Position numbers and translations under genes: made by a program | Part shown: in pieces, positions 8,580-17,103 of the stretch | How positions within the stretch are numbered: position 1 is the stretch's first letter | Layout: every line of letters starts with the position of its first letter | Notes under the pieces: model-generated | The model's input: the letters and a program-made list of their open reading frames with translations, nothing else | The model's database searches: none | What the model was told of the DNA's origin: nothing | Source of the DNA: Streptococcus intermedius SK54 = ATCC 27335 | GTDB taxonomy: Bacteria; Bacillota; Bacilli; Lactobacillales; Streptococcaceae | Length of the DNA: 64,000 nt | Direction: 5' to 3' | Assembly (NCBI RefSeq): GCF_000413475.1 | Contig: NZ_ATFK01000004.1 | Span: 1-64,000 of the forward strand

Positions 8580-9437
8580 ATGAATTTTCAGCAATTGTCC
8601 AATCTCCAATATTGGGCTAGTTTATTTTCTAGCCCTTGGAGTATTGTCATCAATATTATCGATATTGCGCTAATTGCTTGGATTTTATTTTATTTTACAA
8701 AAGCAATCGCTGGTACCAAAATTATGATTCTTGTTCGAGGGGTTTTAATTTTTGTGCTTGCTCAAATTATTGCCAATGCTATTGGTTTAACCACAGTTTC
8801 TTGGTTAATCAACCAAGTCATTACCTATGGAGTAATTGCGGCAGTTGTAATTTTTACACCTGAGATTCGTACAGGTCTGGAAAGATTGGGACGCGCAACG
8901 GATTTGTTTTCGACAGCACCCATCAGCTCTGAGGAAAGAATGGTACAGGCATTTGTCAAGGCAGTAGATTATATGAGTCCTCGGAAAATTGGAGCTCTTG
9001 TTGCTATCCAAGGAAGTAGAACTTTACAAGAATACATTACCACAGGAATTTCTTTAGATGCTGATGTTTCAGGTGAGTTGTTAATCAATATTTTTATTCC
9101 GAATACGCCATTACACGATGGAGCTGTTATTGTAAGAGATAATAAAATAGCCGTTTCTTGCGCTTATCTTCCGCTTACGGAAAACACAGGAATTTCGAAA
9201 GAATTTGGGACGCGCCACCGTGCCGCAATCGGTCTTTCAGAAGTGTCAGATGCTCTTACTTTTGTAGTGTCAGAGGAAACGGGAGGTATTTCCATCACAC
9301 ATAACGGGGTTTTCAAACATGATTTGACCTTAAAAGAATTTGAAGCAGAGTTGCGGAAGGTGTTAGTTTCTGATGAGCAGCCAAAATCATCATTTAGAGT
9401 TCGTGTGCTAGGAGGTCGGAGACATGAGAAATCATAA
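8580..9437 (+). CDS. cdaA: Diadenylate cyclase CdaA
   Basis: CdaA is the membrane-bound cyclase that condenses two ATP into c-di-AMP, the essential messenger for potassium, osmolyte and wall homeostasis. The 285 residues have three N-terminal transmembrane helices (about 20-95) and a DAC domain with the catalytic DGA (180-182) and RHR (212-214) motifs. I start at ATG 8580 (MNFQQLS); an in-frame GTG at 8565 is possible but no better supported. It overlaps cdaR by 14 bases and is followed by glmM, the conserved Firmicutes arrangement in which CdaR and GlmM modulate CdaA. Confidence 0.95.
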   Translation: MNFQQLSNLQYWASLFSSPWSIVINIIDIALIAWILFYFTKAIAGTKIMILVRGVLIFVLAQIIANAIGLTTVSWLINQVITYGVIAAVVIFTPEIRTGLERLGRATDLFSTAPISSEERMVQAFVKAVDYMSPRKIGALVAIQGSRTLQEYITTGISLDADVSGELLINIFIPNTPLHDGAVIVRDNKIAVSCAYLPLTENTGISKEFGTRHRAAIGLSEVSDALTFVVSEETGGISITHNGVFKHDLTLKEFEAELRKVLVSDEQPKSSFRVRVLGGRRHEKS

Positions 9438-10152
9438 GCAGATTTGGTATATTGTTTCTTCTATCTTTTTTGCTGTTGTTTTATTTATTTATGCAACAAC
9501 GACAAATTACCAAAATAACTCAAGTGCCAGACAAACTAAGTCTGAAACATATACCAATACCTTACCTAGTGTTCCAATTGATATCAAATACAATAGCGAA
9601 AAGTATTTTATTAGTGGTTTTGCATCAGAAGTATCAGTAGTGTTAACAGGTTCCAATCGTGTAACACTTGCTAGTGAGATGCAAGAAAGTACTCGAAAGT
9701 TTAAAGTTGTAGCGGATTTAACAAAAGCTACGGAAGGAACAAGAGAGGTACCTTTAGCTGTTAAAAATTTACCAAGTGGGTTGACTGCTACTGTTACACC
9801 GGCTAAGATTACGGTGAAGATTGGTAAGAAGGCAAGTAAAACATTTGAAGTTAAAACAACTATTAGTTCTGCTCAGTTGGCAGAGGGGTTAACAATTGAT
9901 CGAGTGACTGTTGGTGACCATAAAGTAACCGTTACAAGTGATGAGGACACGCTAGCCAAGGTCGATCATGTAGAAGCAGTAGTGCCAACTAGTGAAAAAA
10001 TATCTGCTAACTATTCAGGCAATGCCCCACTACAGGCAGTTGATGCGAATGGTACAGTTTTGCCAAGTGTGATTACTCCTTATGAGACAACCATAAAAAT
10101 TACTGTTAAATCATCAAGTTCGTCTTCAAGTTCGACGAGCTCATCCAAATAA
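9424..10152 (+). CDS. cdaR: CdaA regulatory protein CdaR (YbbR domains)
   Basis: CdaR is a membrane-anchored extracytoplasmic protein that modulates CdaA. The 242 residues have one N-terminal transmembrane helix (about 6-24) and then YbbR-like beta repeats, seen as recurring V-x-L-x-x and K-I-T-V-K-I strand patterns. The tail is a low-complexity run of serines and a threonine (about 229-241). It is shorter than the Bacillus protein, implying fewer YbbR repeats. It overlaps cdaA and precedes glmM by 24 bases. Confidence 0.9.
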   Translation: MRNHKQIWYIVSSIFFAVVLFIYATTTNYQNNSSARQTKSETYTNTLPSVPIDIKYNSEKYFISGFASEVSVVLTGSNRVTLASEMQESTRKFKVVADLTKATEGTREVPLAVKNLPSGLTATVTPAKITVKIGKKASKTFEVKTTISSAQLAEGLTIDRVTVGDHKVTVTSDEDTLAKVDHVEAVVPTSEKISANYSGNAPLQAVDANGTVLPSVITPYETTIKITVKSSSSSSSSTSSSK

Positions 10153-10176
10153 AAGTATTGAAAGGATTTTAAAAAA

Positions 10177-11529
10177 ATGGGAAAATATTTCGGAACGGAC
10201 GGAGTTCGTGGAGAAGCAAATGTGGAATTAACGCCAGAATTAGCGTTTAAATTAGGTCGATTTGGTGGCTATGTATTGAGCCAACATGAAAAAGAAGTGC
10301 CTCGTGTTTTTGTAGGACGTGACACACGCATCTCAGGAGAATTGCTGGAAAGCGCTCTAGTAGCTGGACTTCTTTCTGTTGGGATTCGTGTTTATAAACT
10401 CGGGGTAATTGCAACACCAGGTGTAGCTTATCTGGTGAAATCTGAAAAAGCAAGTGCTGGGGTTATGATTTCAGCTAGCCATAATCCTGCACTTGACAAC
10501 GGTATTAAATTTTTCGGCGGAGATGGTTATAAGCTAGATGATGATCGCGAGTTAGAAATTGAAGCACTTCTTGATGCTAAAGAAGACAATTTACCACGTC
10601 CAAGTGCGGAAGGCTTAGGGACGCTAATGGATTATCCAGAAGGGCTGCGCAAATATCAGCAGTATCTCGTATCGACTGGTCTTGATTTAGACGGAATGAA
10701 AGTGGCTTTGGATACAGCGAATGGTGCTGCTTCAACGAGTGCTCGTCAGGTATTTGTAGATTTGGGAGCTAGATTGACAGTTATTGGAGAAAATCCAGAT
10801 GGGTTGAATATCAATTTAAATGTAGGTTCTACACATCCTGAAAAATTGCAAGAAACAGTTCGTGAATCAGGCTCAGCACTTGGTTTGGCATTTGATGGAG
10901 ATAGTGATCGCTTGATTGCGGTAGATGAAAATGGTGAGATTGTTGATGGTGATAAAATCATGTACATCATTGGGAGATACCTCTCTGGAAAAGGGTTGCT
11001 AGCCCAAAATACAATCGTAACAACTGTTATGTCAAATCTAGGTTTCCATAAAGCCTTGGATCGTGAAGGTATTAATAAAGTGATTACAGCTGTTGGTGAC
11101 CGTTATGTCGTAGAAGAAATGCGCAAATCGGGTTACAATCTTGGTGGTGAGCAATCAGGGCATGTTATTATCATGGATTATAATACGACGGGTGACGGTC
11201 AGCTGACAGCCGTTCAATTGACAAAAGTAATGAGAGAAACAGGCAAAACTTTATCTGAATTAGCTTCAGAAGTAACAATTTATCCGCAAAAATTGGTTAA
11301 TATCCGTGTTGAAAATACTATGAAGGATAAGGCCATGGAAGTTCCTGCTATTAAAGCTGTGATTGAAAAAATGGAAGAAGAAATGGCTGGAAATGGTCGC
11401 ATTCTTGTTCGTCCAAGTGGAACGGAGCCTCTTTTACGAGTCATGGCGGAAGCACCAAGTCATGAGGAAGTCGATTATTACGTTAATACAATTGCAGATA
11501 TTGTACGCGCTGAAATTGGTATTGAATAA
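10177..11529 (+). CDS. glmM: Phosphoglucosamine mutase
   Basis: GlmM interconverts glucosamine-6-phosphate and glucosamine-1-phosphate, feeding UDP-GlcNAc for peptidoglycan; it also binds and inhibits CdaA in several Firmicutes. The 450-residue length is typical. The phosphoserine loop ISASHNP places Ser101 as catalytic, the metal loop is DGDSDR (about 240), and the phosphate-binding RPSGTEP lies near the C-terminus. AAAGGATT precedes the ATG. It is the last gene of the cda operon, with a terminator directly after. Confidence 0.97.
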   Translation: MGKYFGTDGVRGEANVELTPELAFKLGRFGGYVLSQHEKEVPRVFVGRDTRISGELLESALVAGLLSVGIRVYKLGVIATPGVAYLVKSEKASAGVMISASHNPALDNGIKFFGGDGYKLDDDRELEIEALLDAKEDNLPRPSAEGLGTLMDYPEGLRKYQQYLVSTGLDLDGMKVALDTANGAASTSARQVFVDLGARLTVIGENPDGLNINLNVGSTHPEKLQETVRESGSALGLAFDGDSDRLIAVDENGEIVDGDKIMYIIGRYLSGKGLLAQNTIVTTVMSNLGFHKALDREGINKVITAVGDRYVVEEMRKSGYNLGGEQSGHVIIMDYNTTGDGQLTAVQLTKVMRETGKTLSELASEVTIYPQKLVNIRVENTMKDKAMEVPAIKAVIEKMEEEMAGNGRILVRPSGTEPLLRVMAEAPSHEEVDYYVNTIADIVRAEIGIE

Positions 11530-11532
11530 AGT

Positions 11533-11573
11533 AAAAAATCTCTGTTTGTTATATAGGCAGAGATTTTTTACTT
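11533..11573 (+). terminator. Terminator of the cdaA-cdaR-glmM operon
   Basis: AAAAAATCTCTG and GCAGAGATTTTTT pair around a roughly 12-base loop, followed by ACTTTA; it begins four bases after the glmM stop. Confidence 0.85.
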
Positions 11574-11635
11574 TATATTGTAGTTTCTTTTGTCAAGCAA
11601 ATTTTTATATATTCAAAAATGTATGAGGTAATAAT

Positions 11636-12286
11636 ATGAGAGCCATAGGATTATTGGTAATGGATGTGGATAGTACTTTGGTGAAAGAAGAAATAATTGA
11701 TTTACTAGGGGCTGAAGTAGGAGTTGGTGAGCAGGTTGCAGCTATTACAAAATGTGCCATGCAAGGAAAATATGATTTCGAAGCGGCTCTGCTAGAGCGT
11801 GTGACCCTGCTTAAAGGACTCCCTGAGGCCATTTTTAAACAAGTTTCTAAGAAAATTCATTTTACTAAAGGGGCTCGACAGTTGATAGAAGAAATGCATC
11901 AGCGTGGTTATAAGGTTGGTATTGTATCAGGTGGATTTCATGAAATAGTAGATGAATTAGCAGTGAAGTTGGACATAGATTATGTAAAAGCTAATCACTT
12001 GGAAGTAAAAGATGGCCAGCTGACAGGTAGGGTTTTAGGGACAGTTGTCACAAAAGAAGTCAAAAAAGCAATGCTAAAGCAATGGGCAGAGGAAAACAAC
12101 TTGACTCTTGCTCAAACCATTGCTGTAGGAGATGGTGCTAATGACCTTCCAATGATATTAACAGCAGGAATTGGGATTGCTTTTAATGCCAAGCCTATTG
12201 TGAGAGCGCAAGCACCTTATCAAATTCATCAGAATGACTTGTATCAGGTCGTAAAACTTTTGGAAGAGATAGAAAGCGAGGATTAG
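11636..12286 (+). CDS. serB: Phosphoserine phosphatase
   Basis: SerB dephosphorylates L-phosphoserine in the last step of serine synthesis. The 216-residue HAD-family protein has motif I DVDST (Asp10 nucleophile, Asp12 acid), motif II in IVSGGF, and motif III GDGANDLPM; the cap helix region at 20-80 is of SerB type. It starts at ATG 11636 behind GAGGTAATA. The glycerate kinase gene begins three bases after its stop, so both probably share a message linking serine and glycerate metabolism. Confidence 0.92.
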   Translation: MRAIGLLVMDVDSTLVKEEIIDLLGAEVGVGEQVAAITKCAMQGKYDFEAALLERVTLLKGLPEAIFKQVSKKIHFTKGARQLIEEMHQRGYKVGIVSGGFHEIVDELAVKLDIDYVKANHLEVKDGQLTGRVLGTVVTKEVKKAMLKQWAEENNLTLAQTIAVGDGANDLPMILTAGIGIAFNAKPIVRAQAPYQIHQNDLYQVVKLLEEIESED

Positions 12287-12289
12287 AGT

Positions 12290-13402
12290 ATGCATATTTT
12301 AATTGTACCTGACTCTTTTAAAGAAAGTTTATCGGCTAAAAGTGTTGCAGAGGCCATAAAAGAAGGTTTTTCTAAGGCAATCCCGGAAGCAACATTTGAT
12401 TTACTACCTATTGGAGATGGTGGCGAAGGAACAGTTGCTGCTTTAGTCGCCTCAATGAAATTATCCGAATATGAAAGGACAGTAACCGGACCATTCGGCG
12501 AGGCAGTTACGATGAAATATGCTCGTAAAGGCGATGTGGCTCTCTTTGAAATGGCTGACTTGGTTGGGTTGGCGAGTATCTCATCAGAAAAAAGAAACCC
12601 TTTGACTCTTGATACCAGAGGATTAGGAGAGTTAATTTTGTATCTCGCCAAAGAAGATGTGAGGCAAATTTATATTGGCGTAGGTGGTTCGGCTACCAAT
12701 GATGGTGGAATTGGAATGGCAGCTGGATTGGGTTATGAATTTTTTGATAAGGATAATCACTTGCTCCAAGCAAAGGGTTCGTCTTTAGACCGTGTGGCTC
12801 GCATTTCAGCGGATAAAGTTCCTGCAAGTTTAGGAAATTTGGATATTCAGATTCTGACAGATGTTATGAATCCTCTCTGTGGTGAAAACGGATCTACATA
12901 CATTTTTGGGGGTCAAAAAGGCTTGCCTGATTTGCTATTTTCTCAAGTAGATCAAGCCATGGCAACGTTTTATAAACAGGCGAATCCAACAATCTTTTCA
13001 CTGGCTGGTGCCGGTGCTGGAGGAGGTATGGCAGCAGGGCTAGTGACATTTGCGCATGGAAAAATTGTATCAGGGATTGATACTTGTCTCAACTTGCTCG
13101 ATTTTGATAATCGTGTCAAAAAGGCTGATTTAGTGATTGTGGGTGAAGGTCGAATGGATCAGCAAAGTCTGTCAGGTAAAGCCCCTATTGGAGTAGCAAG
13201 GAGAACGCCAATCAATATTCCTGTAATTGCTATTTGTGGTAGTCTAAGGAATGATTTACCAGATTTTCCAGTAGAGAACATTCAGGCTGCTTTTCCAATC
13301 ATTTCTCAAGTCGAACCTTTAATTATTACTTTAGATAGGGCAGAAGAAAACCTCGTCCGAACAGCACAAAATATCGGAAATTTATTGAGAATGAAAATAT
13401 GA
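12290..13402 (+). CDS. glxK: Glycerate kinase (GarK/GlxK type)
   Basis: This 370-residue enzyme phosphorylates D-glycerate with ATP; the family yields 2-phosphoglycerate. Family motifs include PDSFKESLSA at the N-terminus, PIGDGGEGT near residue 40, GVGGSATNDGG near 128-138, and VGEGRMDQQSLSGKAP near 280. No signal peptide or membrane segment is present. It follows serB by three bases. The two-domain length fits the family, so substrate assignment is fairly safe. Confidence 0.9.
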   Translation: MHILIVPDSFKESLSAKSVAEAIKEGFSKAIPEATFDLLPIGDGGEGTVAALVASMKLSEYERTVTGPFGEAVTMKYARKGDVALFEMADLVGLASISSEKRNPLTLDTRGLGELILYLAKEDVRQIYIGVGGSATNDGGIGMAAGLGYEFFDKDNHLLQAKGSSLDRVARISADKVPASLGNLDIQILTDVMNPLCGENGSTYIFGGQKGLPDLLFSQVDQAMATFYKQANPTIFSLAGAGAGGGMAAGLVTFAHGKIVSGIDTCLNLLDFDNRVKKADLVIVGEGRMDQQSLSGKAPIGVARRTPINIPVIAICGSLRNDLPDFPVENIQAAFPIISQVEPLIITLDRAEENLVRTAQNIGNLLRMKI

Positions 13403-13618
13403 CCATCCATTCTGTCGGTTGAATATTAGGAAAATAAAATGTCAAGTTACTTGTGAGTCAGTTGAGGTATTCTTCTCTTAACATAGCTATCATTTTCGAC
13501 TACTGTGATAAGGGATGAGAGAGATAGTATCTTGCCTCCTTAATTTTTTTCTTTGTTGTTTAATCTCACTCCCATTTTTCTTTTTTTTATGATAAACTAT
13601 ATAAGAGGAGGTGTAGAT

Positions 13619-14113
13619 ATGATAAAGATTTTTGGGCAATTGCGTTACCATTGGCAGCCAGATCTTTCTCTTCTAATTATTTATTGGTCTTTATCGGTTA
13701 TTCCGATTTTTATAGGTTTTGCATTTTTGTTTGAAAGTTCAGAAGTTCCGTTTTTAGTCCTGTTCTCTTTCTTTTTATTCATGGTATTATTGGGAATTGG
13801 CGTGCATAGATATTTTACGATATATGACGATGGGATTTTAAGAATCATAACGGCAAACCCATTTACACCTTCAAAGATTGAAATTTCAACGATTCGTAAG
13901 GTAGAGGTAACAAAGACCTCTATTACTCTCTTCTTTGATGGCAAAGAAAAAGGCCGTACGTTTTGTATGCGCAAGTGGCCTAAGAAGTATTTTGTAAATG
14001 CTTTGGCTTTGAATGACCATTTTAAAGGGGAAGTTGAATTAGTGGATAATTTAACCCATGTAGACTATTTTGAACTATATTATGCTCATCCTAAAAAAAC
14101 TACTCTTTCATAA
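13619..14113 (+). CDS. EbsA-like membrane protein
   Basis: The 164-residue protein has two strongly hydrophobic segments (about 20-40 and 45-65) followed by a soluble, PH-like basic region with alternating strands and a cluster of aromatic residues. Size, topology and position next to a ferredoxin and the LysM/cmk genes match the EbsA-like proteins of lactic streptococci and enterococci; EbsA was first described beside a pheromone-responsive adhesin locus. The ATG at 13619 follows GAGGAGGTG, so upstream in-frame codons are ignored. Its 3' end overlaps the converging ferredoxin gene by 14 bases. Molecular function is unknown. Confidence 0.7.
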   Translation: MIKIFGQLRYHWQPDLSLLIIYWSLSVIPIFIGFAFLFESSEVPFLVLFSFFLFMVLLGIGVHRYFTIYDDGILRIITANPFTPSKIEISTIRKVEVTKTSITLFFDGKEKGRTFCMRKWPKKYFVNALALNDHFKGEVELVDNLTHVDYFELYYAHPKKTTLS

Positions 14114-14303
14114 GAGCTTTTGTAGGACAGTTTTTGATCGCTTCAATAATATCAGGTGTTTCGGGAACTTCCTTTTCCAGAAGCTCATTATCTTTATAAA
14201 ATTTGACAATACCATTATCATGGTAATCAAATAGGTCAGAATAGGTTTGACAAAGACCACAAGCAATGCATCGTTCAGGAATGAGTGTAACTTTCATACT
14301 CAT
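14100..14303 (-). CDS. Single-cluster [4Fe-4S] ferredoxin
   Basis: The 67-residue acidic protein carries CIACGLC (Cys12, Cys15, Cys18) and a distal NCPTKA cysteine, the pattern of a single [4Fe-4S] ferredoxin related to B. subtilis Fer. It would shuttle electrons in the cytosol; no partner is visible nearby. It is the only minus-strand gene in this block. It converges on the EbsA-like gene with overlapping 3' ends and diverges from the LysM-protein gene. An internal Met two codons in (14297) is an alternative start. Confidence 0.9.
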   Translation of the reverse strand: MSMKVTLIPERCIACGLCQTYSDLFDYHDNGIVKFYKDNELLEKEVPETPDIIEAIKNCPTKALMKE

Positions 14304-14342
14304 ATTGTAATCGGAATTTGGAAAAAATACAAGGAGGAAGTC

Positions 14343-14795
14343 ATGGCAAAGGAACCATGGGAAGAAGATATTTACGACAAGGGAGAAAATGAATTGGCGA
14401 GAAGCAAAAAAACGAACGGTGTAGTAGCTAATCGTGTGTTGACGATTTTAGCTGTTATTTTTTTCGTTATAGTGATTGTAATGGTAGGAATGATGATTTA
14501 TTTATCTACTGGTGGAAGTAGTAAGAAAGCAGCAACGGAGGGCTTTTATAATGCTGCAAAAACTACTAGTAAATCAAGTGAAAGTTCTAGTGCTCCCACT
14601 TCTTCTAAAGCAGCAAGTGATAGCAGTCAGCCGCAATCATCTGAAGGAACGATTACCGTTCAGGCTGGAGAAGGAGAAGCTGCCATTGCTGCGCGTGCGG
14701 GGATTTCAATTGCGGAATTAGAGCGTTTAAATCCGTCTCACATGACAACAGGTGCGTGGTACGCTAATCCAGGTGATGTAGTAAAAATTCGATAG
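14343..14795 (+). CDS. LysM-domain membrane-anchored surface protein (SAG1386/EF1546 family)
   Basis: The 150-residue protein has a charged cytoplasmic N-terminus, one transmembrane helix (about 36-58), a Ser/Thr/Ala-rich extracellular linker (60-100) and a C-terminal LysM-like module with AAIAARAGIS, LNPSHM and NPGDVVKIR. This is the single-pass LysM architecture conserved before cmk in streptococci and enterococci. It likely sits at the septal or peripheral wall, binding GlcNAc polymers. ATG 14343 is chosen for AGGAGGAAG directly upstream. cmk begins nine bases after its stop. Confidence 0.85.
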   Translation: MAKEPWEEDIYDKGENELARSKKTNGVVANRVLTILAVIFFVIVIVMVGMMIYLSTGGSSKKAATEGFYNAAKTTSKSSESSSAPTSSKAASDSSQPQSSEGTITVQAGEGEAAIAARAGISIAELERLNPSHMTTGAWYANPGDVVKIR

Positions 14796-14804
14796 GAGTG
14801 CCGA

Positions 14805-15482
14805 ATGAAACAGATTCAAATTGCTATTGATGGCCCAGCTTCAAGTGGAAAGTCAACAGTTGCAAAAATTATTGCAAAAGATTTTGATTACACTTACTTG
14901 GATACAGGTGCGATGTATCGTGCAGCGACTTACTTAGCTTTAAAAAATGATTTATCAGCGGAAAAATGGTCTGAAATTGTTGCGCTATTAGATACTTATC
15001 CTGTTAGTTTTGGACGTGGTAAAAATGGAGAGCAACTCGTTTTTGTTGGAGATGTAGATGTGACGCATCCGATTCGAGAAAATGAAGTCACTAACAATGT
15101 TTCTTGGGTGTCTGCAATTCCAGAAGTACGAGAAAAGTTGGTTGATTTACAACGAGAAATTGCCACTCAAGGCGGTATTGTTATGGATGGGCGTGACATT
15201 GGAACAGTTGTTTTGCCTCATGCAGAGTTAAAAATTTTTCTTGTAGCCTCAGTTGAGGAAAGAGCTCAACGCCGCTATAAAGAAAATCTTGAAAAAGGTA
15301 TTCCAACTGATTTGGAAACCCTCAAAAAAGAAATTTCAGATCGTGATTATAAGGACAGTCACCGTTCAGTTTCTCCTTTAAAACCAGCAGATGATGCTAT
15401 TCATTTTGATACGACTGGTGTCGGAATTGTGGAAGTTGTGAATTTTATCGAAGAAAAAGCTAAAAAAATCCTTGACAAATAA
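14805..15482 (+). CDS. cmk: Cytidylate kinase
   Basis: Cmk phosphorylates CMP and dCMP with ATP. The 225 residues match the family. The P-loop GPASSGKST is at residues 10-18, followed by the DTGAMYRA substrate loop, MDGRDIGT and the lid region with [10 protein letters not shown] and [15 protein letters not shown] precedes the ATG. The last codons contain the -35 of the infC promoter, so cmk and the IF3 operon overlap in regulatory DNA. Confidence 0.96.
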   Translation: MKQIQIAIDGPASSGKSTVAKIIAKDFDYTYLDTGAMYRAATYLALKNDLSAEKWSEIVALLDTYPVSFGRGKNGEQLVFVGDVDVTHPIRENEVTNNVSWVSAIPEVREKLVDLQREIATQGGIVMDGRDIGTVVLPHAELKIFLVASVEERAQRRYKENLEKGIPTDLETLKKEISDRDYKDSHRSVSPLKPADDAIHFDTTGVGIVEVVNFIEEKAKKILDK

Positions 15483-15500
15483 TCCGAAACTTGTTATCAT
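15472..15500 (+). promoter_or_regulatory. Strong promoter for infC-rpmI-rplT inside the end of cmk
   Basis: A perfect TTGACA (15472-15477) and TATCAT (15495-15500) with an upstream TG are 17 bases apart. The cmk stop (15480-15482) lies within the spacer. Confidence 0.85.
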
Positions 15501-15507
15501 ATAAAAG

Positions 15508-15650
15508 TTGAGAAAAGCAGAAGTGAGAACTTCTCGCCTTGCGACTAACGTTGTCTGGCTCTACGGATTAAGTTTCAGGAATGAAATACTATCATGTAGT
15601 GCGGACTTGCGTTAGCAAGTCCGCTCTTGTTTTTCTCTAAAAATAAAAAA
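15508..15650 (+). ncRNA. infC-rpmI-rplT leader RNA (L20-leader type attenuator)
   Basis: About 145 untranslated bases separate the promoter from the IF3 start. A first hairpin pairs GAAGT with ACTTC (about 15520-15534). CTTGCGACTAACG (15538-15550) can pair, with a three-base bulge, with CGTTAGCAAG (15610-15619), which is the loop and right arm of the terminator. That mutually exclusive pairing is what a transcription-attenuation leader needs. In Bacillus, ribosomal protein L20 represses this operon through such a leader; that L20 is the ligand here is inferred from the genes it controls. Confidence 0.8.
15601..15635 (+). terminator. Attenuator terminator of the IF3 leader
   Basis: GCGGACTTGC (15601-15610), GTTA loop and GCAAGTCCGC (15615-15624) form a perfect ten-pair stem followed by TCTTGTTTTT. 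It sits upstream of the first gene of its own operon, the hallmark of an attenuator. Confidence 0.88.
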
Positions 15651-15662
15651 GAGGTGAAAACC

Positions 15663-16184
15663 ATAGCAAAACAAGACTTATTCATCAATGATGAAATTCG
15701 TGTACGTGAAGTTCGTTTGATCGGTCTTGATGGTGAGCAATTGGGCATTAAACCACTTAGCGAAGCGCAAGCGATTGCTGACGATGCAAATGTGGATCTT
15801 GTTCTGATTCAACCACAAGCTAAACCGCCTGTTGCAAAAATTATGGACTATGGAAAGTTCAAGTTTGAGTATCAGAAAAAACAAAAAGAGCAACGCAAAA
15901 AACAAAGTGTTGTTACTGTGAAAGAAGTTCGTCTTAGTCCAACTATTGACAAAGGTGACTTTGATACAAAACTTCGTAATGCACGCAAGTTCCTTGAAAA
16001 AGGAAATAAAGTGAAAGTTTCTATTCGCTTTAAAGGGCGGATGATTACTCACAAAGAAATCGGAGCGAAAGTATTAGCCGACTTTGCTCAAGCAACGCAG
16101 GATATTGCGATTATTGAACAAAGAGCTAAGATGGATGGACGTCAAATGTTCATGCAGTTAGCACCAATCCCTGACAAAAAGTAA
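15663..16184 (+). CDS. infC: Translation initiation factor IF-3, with an apparent AUA start codon
   Basis: IF3 binds the 30S subunit, prevents premature 50S joining and rejects non-canonical start codons. The protein runs from [12 protein letters not shown] through the N-domain, the Lys-rich linker and the C-domain to QLAPIPDKK, about 173 residues. No ATG lies at the expected N-terminus. The best Shine-Dalgarno in the region, GAGGTGA (15651-15657), ends five bases before an ATA codon at 15663. A GTG at 15654 overlaps that Shine-Dalgarno and a TTG at 15627 falls in the terminator T-run, so both are weaker. A start that IF3 itself would discriminate against gives autoregulation, as known for AUU in E. 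coli infC. Confidence 0.88.
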   Translation: MAKQDLFINDEIRVREVRLIGLDGEQLGIKPLSEAQAIADDANVDLVLIQPQAKPPVAKIMDYGKFKFEYQKKQKEQRKKQSVVTVKEVRLSPTIDKGDFDTKLRNARKFLEKGNKVKVSIRFKGRMITHKEIGAKVLADFAQATQDIAIIEQRAKMDGRQMFMQLAPIPDKK

Positions 16185-16217
16185 TCTGTTAGAAGTTAGA
16201 AAAAGGAGAAAAATATC

Positions 16218-16418
16218 ATGCCAAAACAAAAAACACACCGCGCATCAGCTAAACGTTTCAAACGTACAGGTTCTGGTGGCTTGAAACGTTTCCGTGCTTA
16301 CACTTCTCACCGTTTCCACGGAAAAACTAAAAAACAACGTCGTCATCTTCGTAAAGCAGCAATGGTGCATTCAGGAGATTTCAAACGTATCAAAGCAATG
16401 CTGACAGGTCTTAAATAA
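16218..16418 (+). CDS. rpmI: 50S ribosomal protein L35
   Basis: The 66-residue, very basic protein begins [15 protein letters not shown] and ends [11 protein letters not shown], the full-length bL35 pattern. It is a late-assembling component of the large subunit. AAAAGGAG precedes the ATG; it lies 33 bases after infC and 46 bases before rplT in the conserved IF3 operon, so it shares the leader-controlled transcript. Confidence 0.98.
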   Translation: MPKQKTHRASAKRFKRTGSGGLKRFRAYTSHRFHGKTKKQRRHLRKAAMVHSGDFKRIKAMLTGLK

Positions 16419-16464
16419 GAGATTTTGCAGTAGATTATTCTAGGAAATATTGGAGGAAATATAA

Positions 16465-16824
16465 ATGGCACGTGTTAAAGGTGGCGTTGTATCGCGCAAA
16501 CGTCGTAAACGTATTTTAAAATTAGCTAAAGGTTACTATGGTGCAAAACATATCTTGTTCCGTACAGCAAAAGAACAAGTAATGAACTCATACTACTATG
16601 CATATCGTGACCGTCGTCAAAAGAAACGTGATTTCCGTAAATTGTGGATTACGCGTATCAATGCGGCAGCTCGTATGAATGGACTTTCATATTCACAATT
16701 GATGCATGGTCTGAAATTGGCTGAAATTGAAGTAAACCGTAAAATGCTTGCTGACTTAGCTGTCAATGATACAGCAGCTTTCACAGCTCTTGCAGATGCG
16801 GCTAAAGCAAAATTAGGTAAATAA
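16465..16824 (+). CDS. rplT: 50S ribosomal protein L20
   Basis: The 119-residue bL20 starts [15 protein letters not shown] and contains the extended basic N-terminal helix and the globular C-domain. It binds 23S rRNA early in 50S assembly and, in Firmicutes, is the expected repressor acting on the operon leader at 15508-15650. GGAGG precedes the ATG. The operon ends at the adjacent hairpin. Confidence 0.98.
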   Translation: MARVKGGVVSRKRRKRILKLAKGYYGAKHILFRTAKEQVMNSYYYAYRDRRQKKRDFRKLWITRINAAARMNGLSYSQLMHGLKLAEIEVNRKMLADLAVNDTAAFTALADAAKAKLGK

Positions 16825-16831
16825 AGAAAAA

Positions 16832-16859
16832 GAGGCTGGGACGAATTGTTCCCAGCCTC
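16832..16859 (+). terminator. Operon-end hairpin after rplT
   Basis: GAGGCTGGGAC and GTTCCCAGCCTC pair in a long, almost perfect stem. It lacks a good T-run, but its place seven bases after rplT and its similarity to other operon-end hairpins in this window support a 3'-end role. The rest of 16860-17075 shows no gene that I can support. Confidence 0.7.
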
Positions 16860-17076
16860 AAAGCATACTATGGTACAAGTCAATGATGCAGTGCTTGCTA
16901 GTTCAATGGTTTACTTTGAGGTTGCAAGAGGAAATTTTGCGCAACAAGTCTCAAGATGAGTTGCTTTTTGAGCTTAGAAACTTTAGAAGAATGGGATAGG
17001 AATAACTTTTTGGTTAGTCCTATTTGCTGCTATCTGTTTTTTATGGCCGAGGCTAGAGAAAAGTTGTAATTTACGA

Positions 17077-17082
17077 TATAAT
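17077..17082 (+). promoter_or_regulatory. -10 box before gloA
   Basis: TATAAT at 17077-17082 lies 21 bases before ATG 17104, with AAGGAGG between them; the -35 is not clear. Confidence 0.5.
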
Positions 17083-17103
17083 AAAAAGTAAAGGAGGATA
17101 ATG

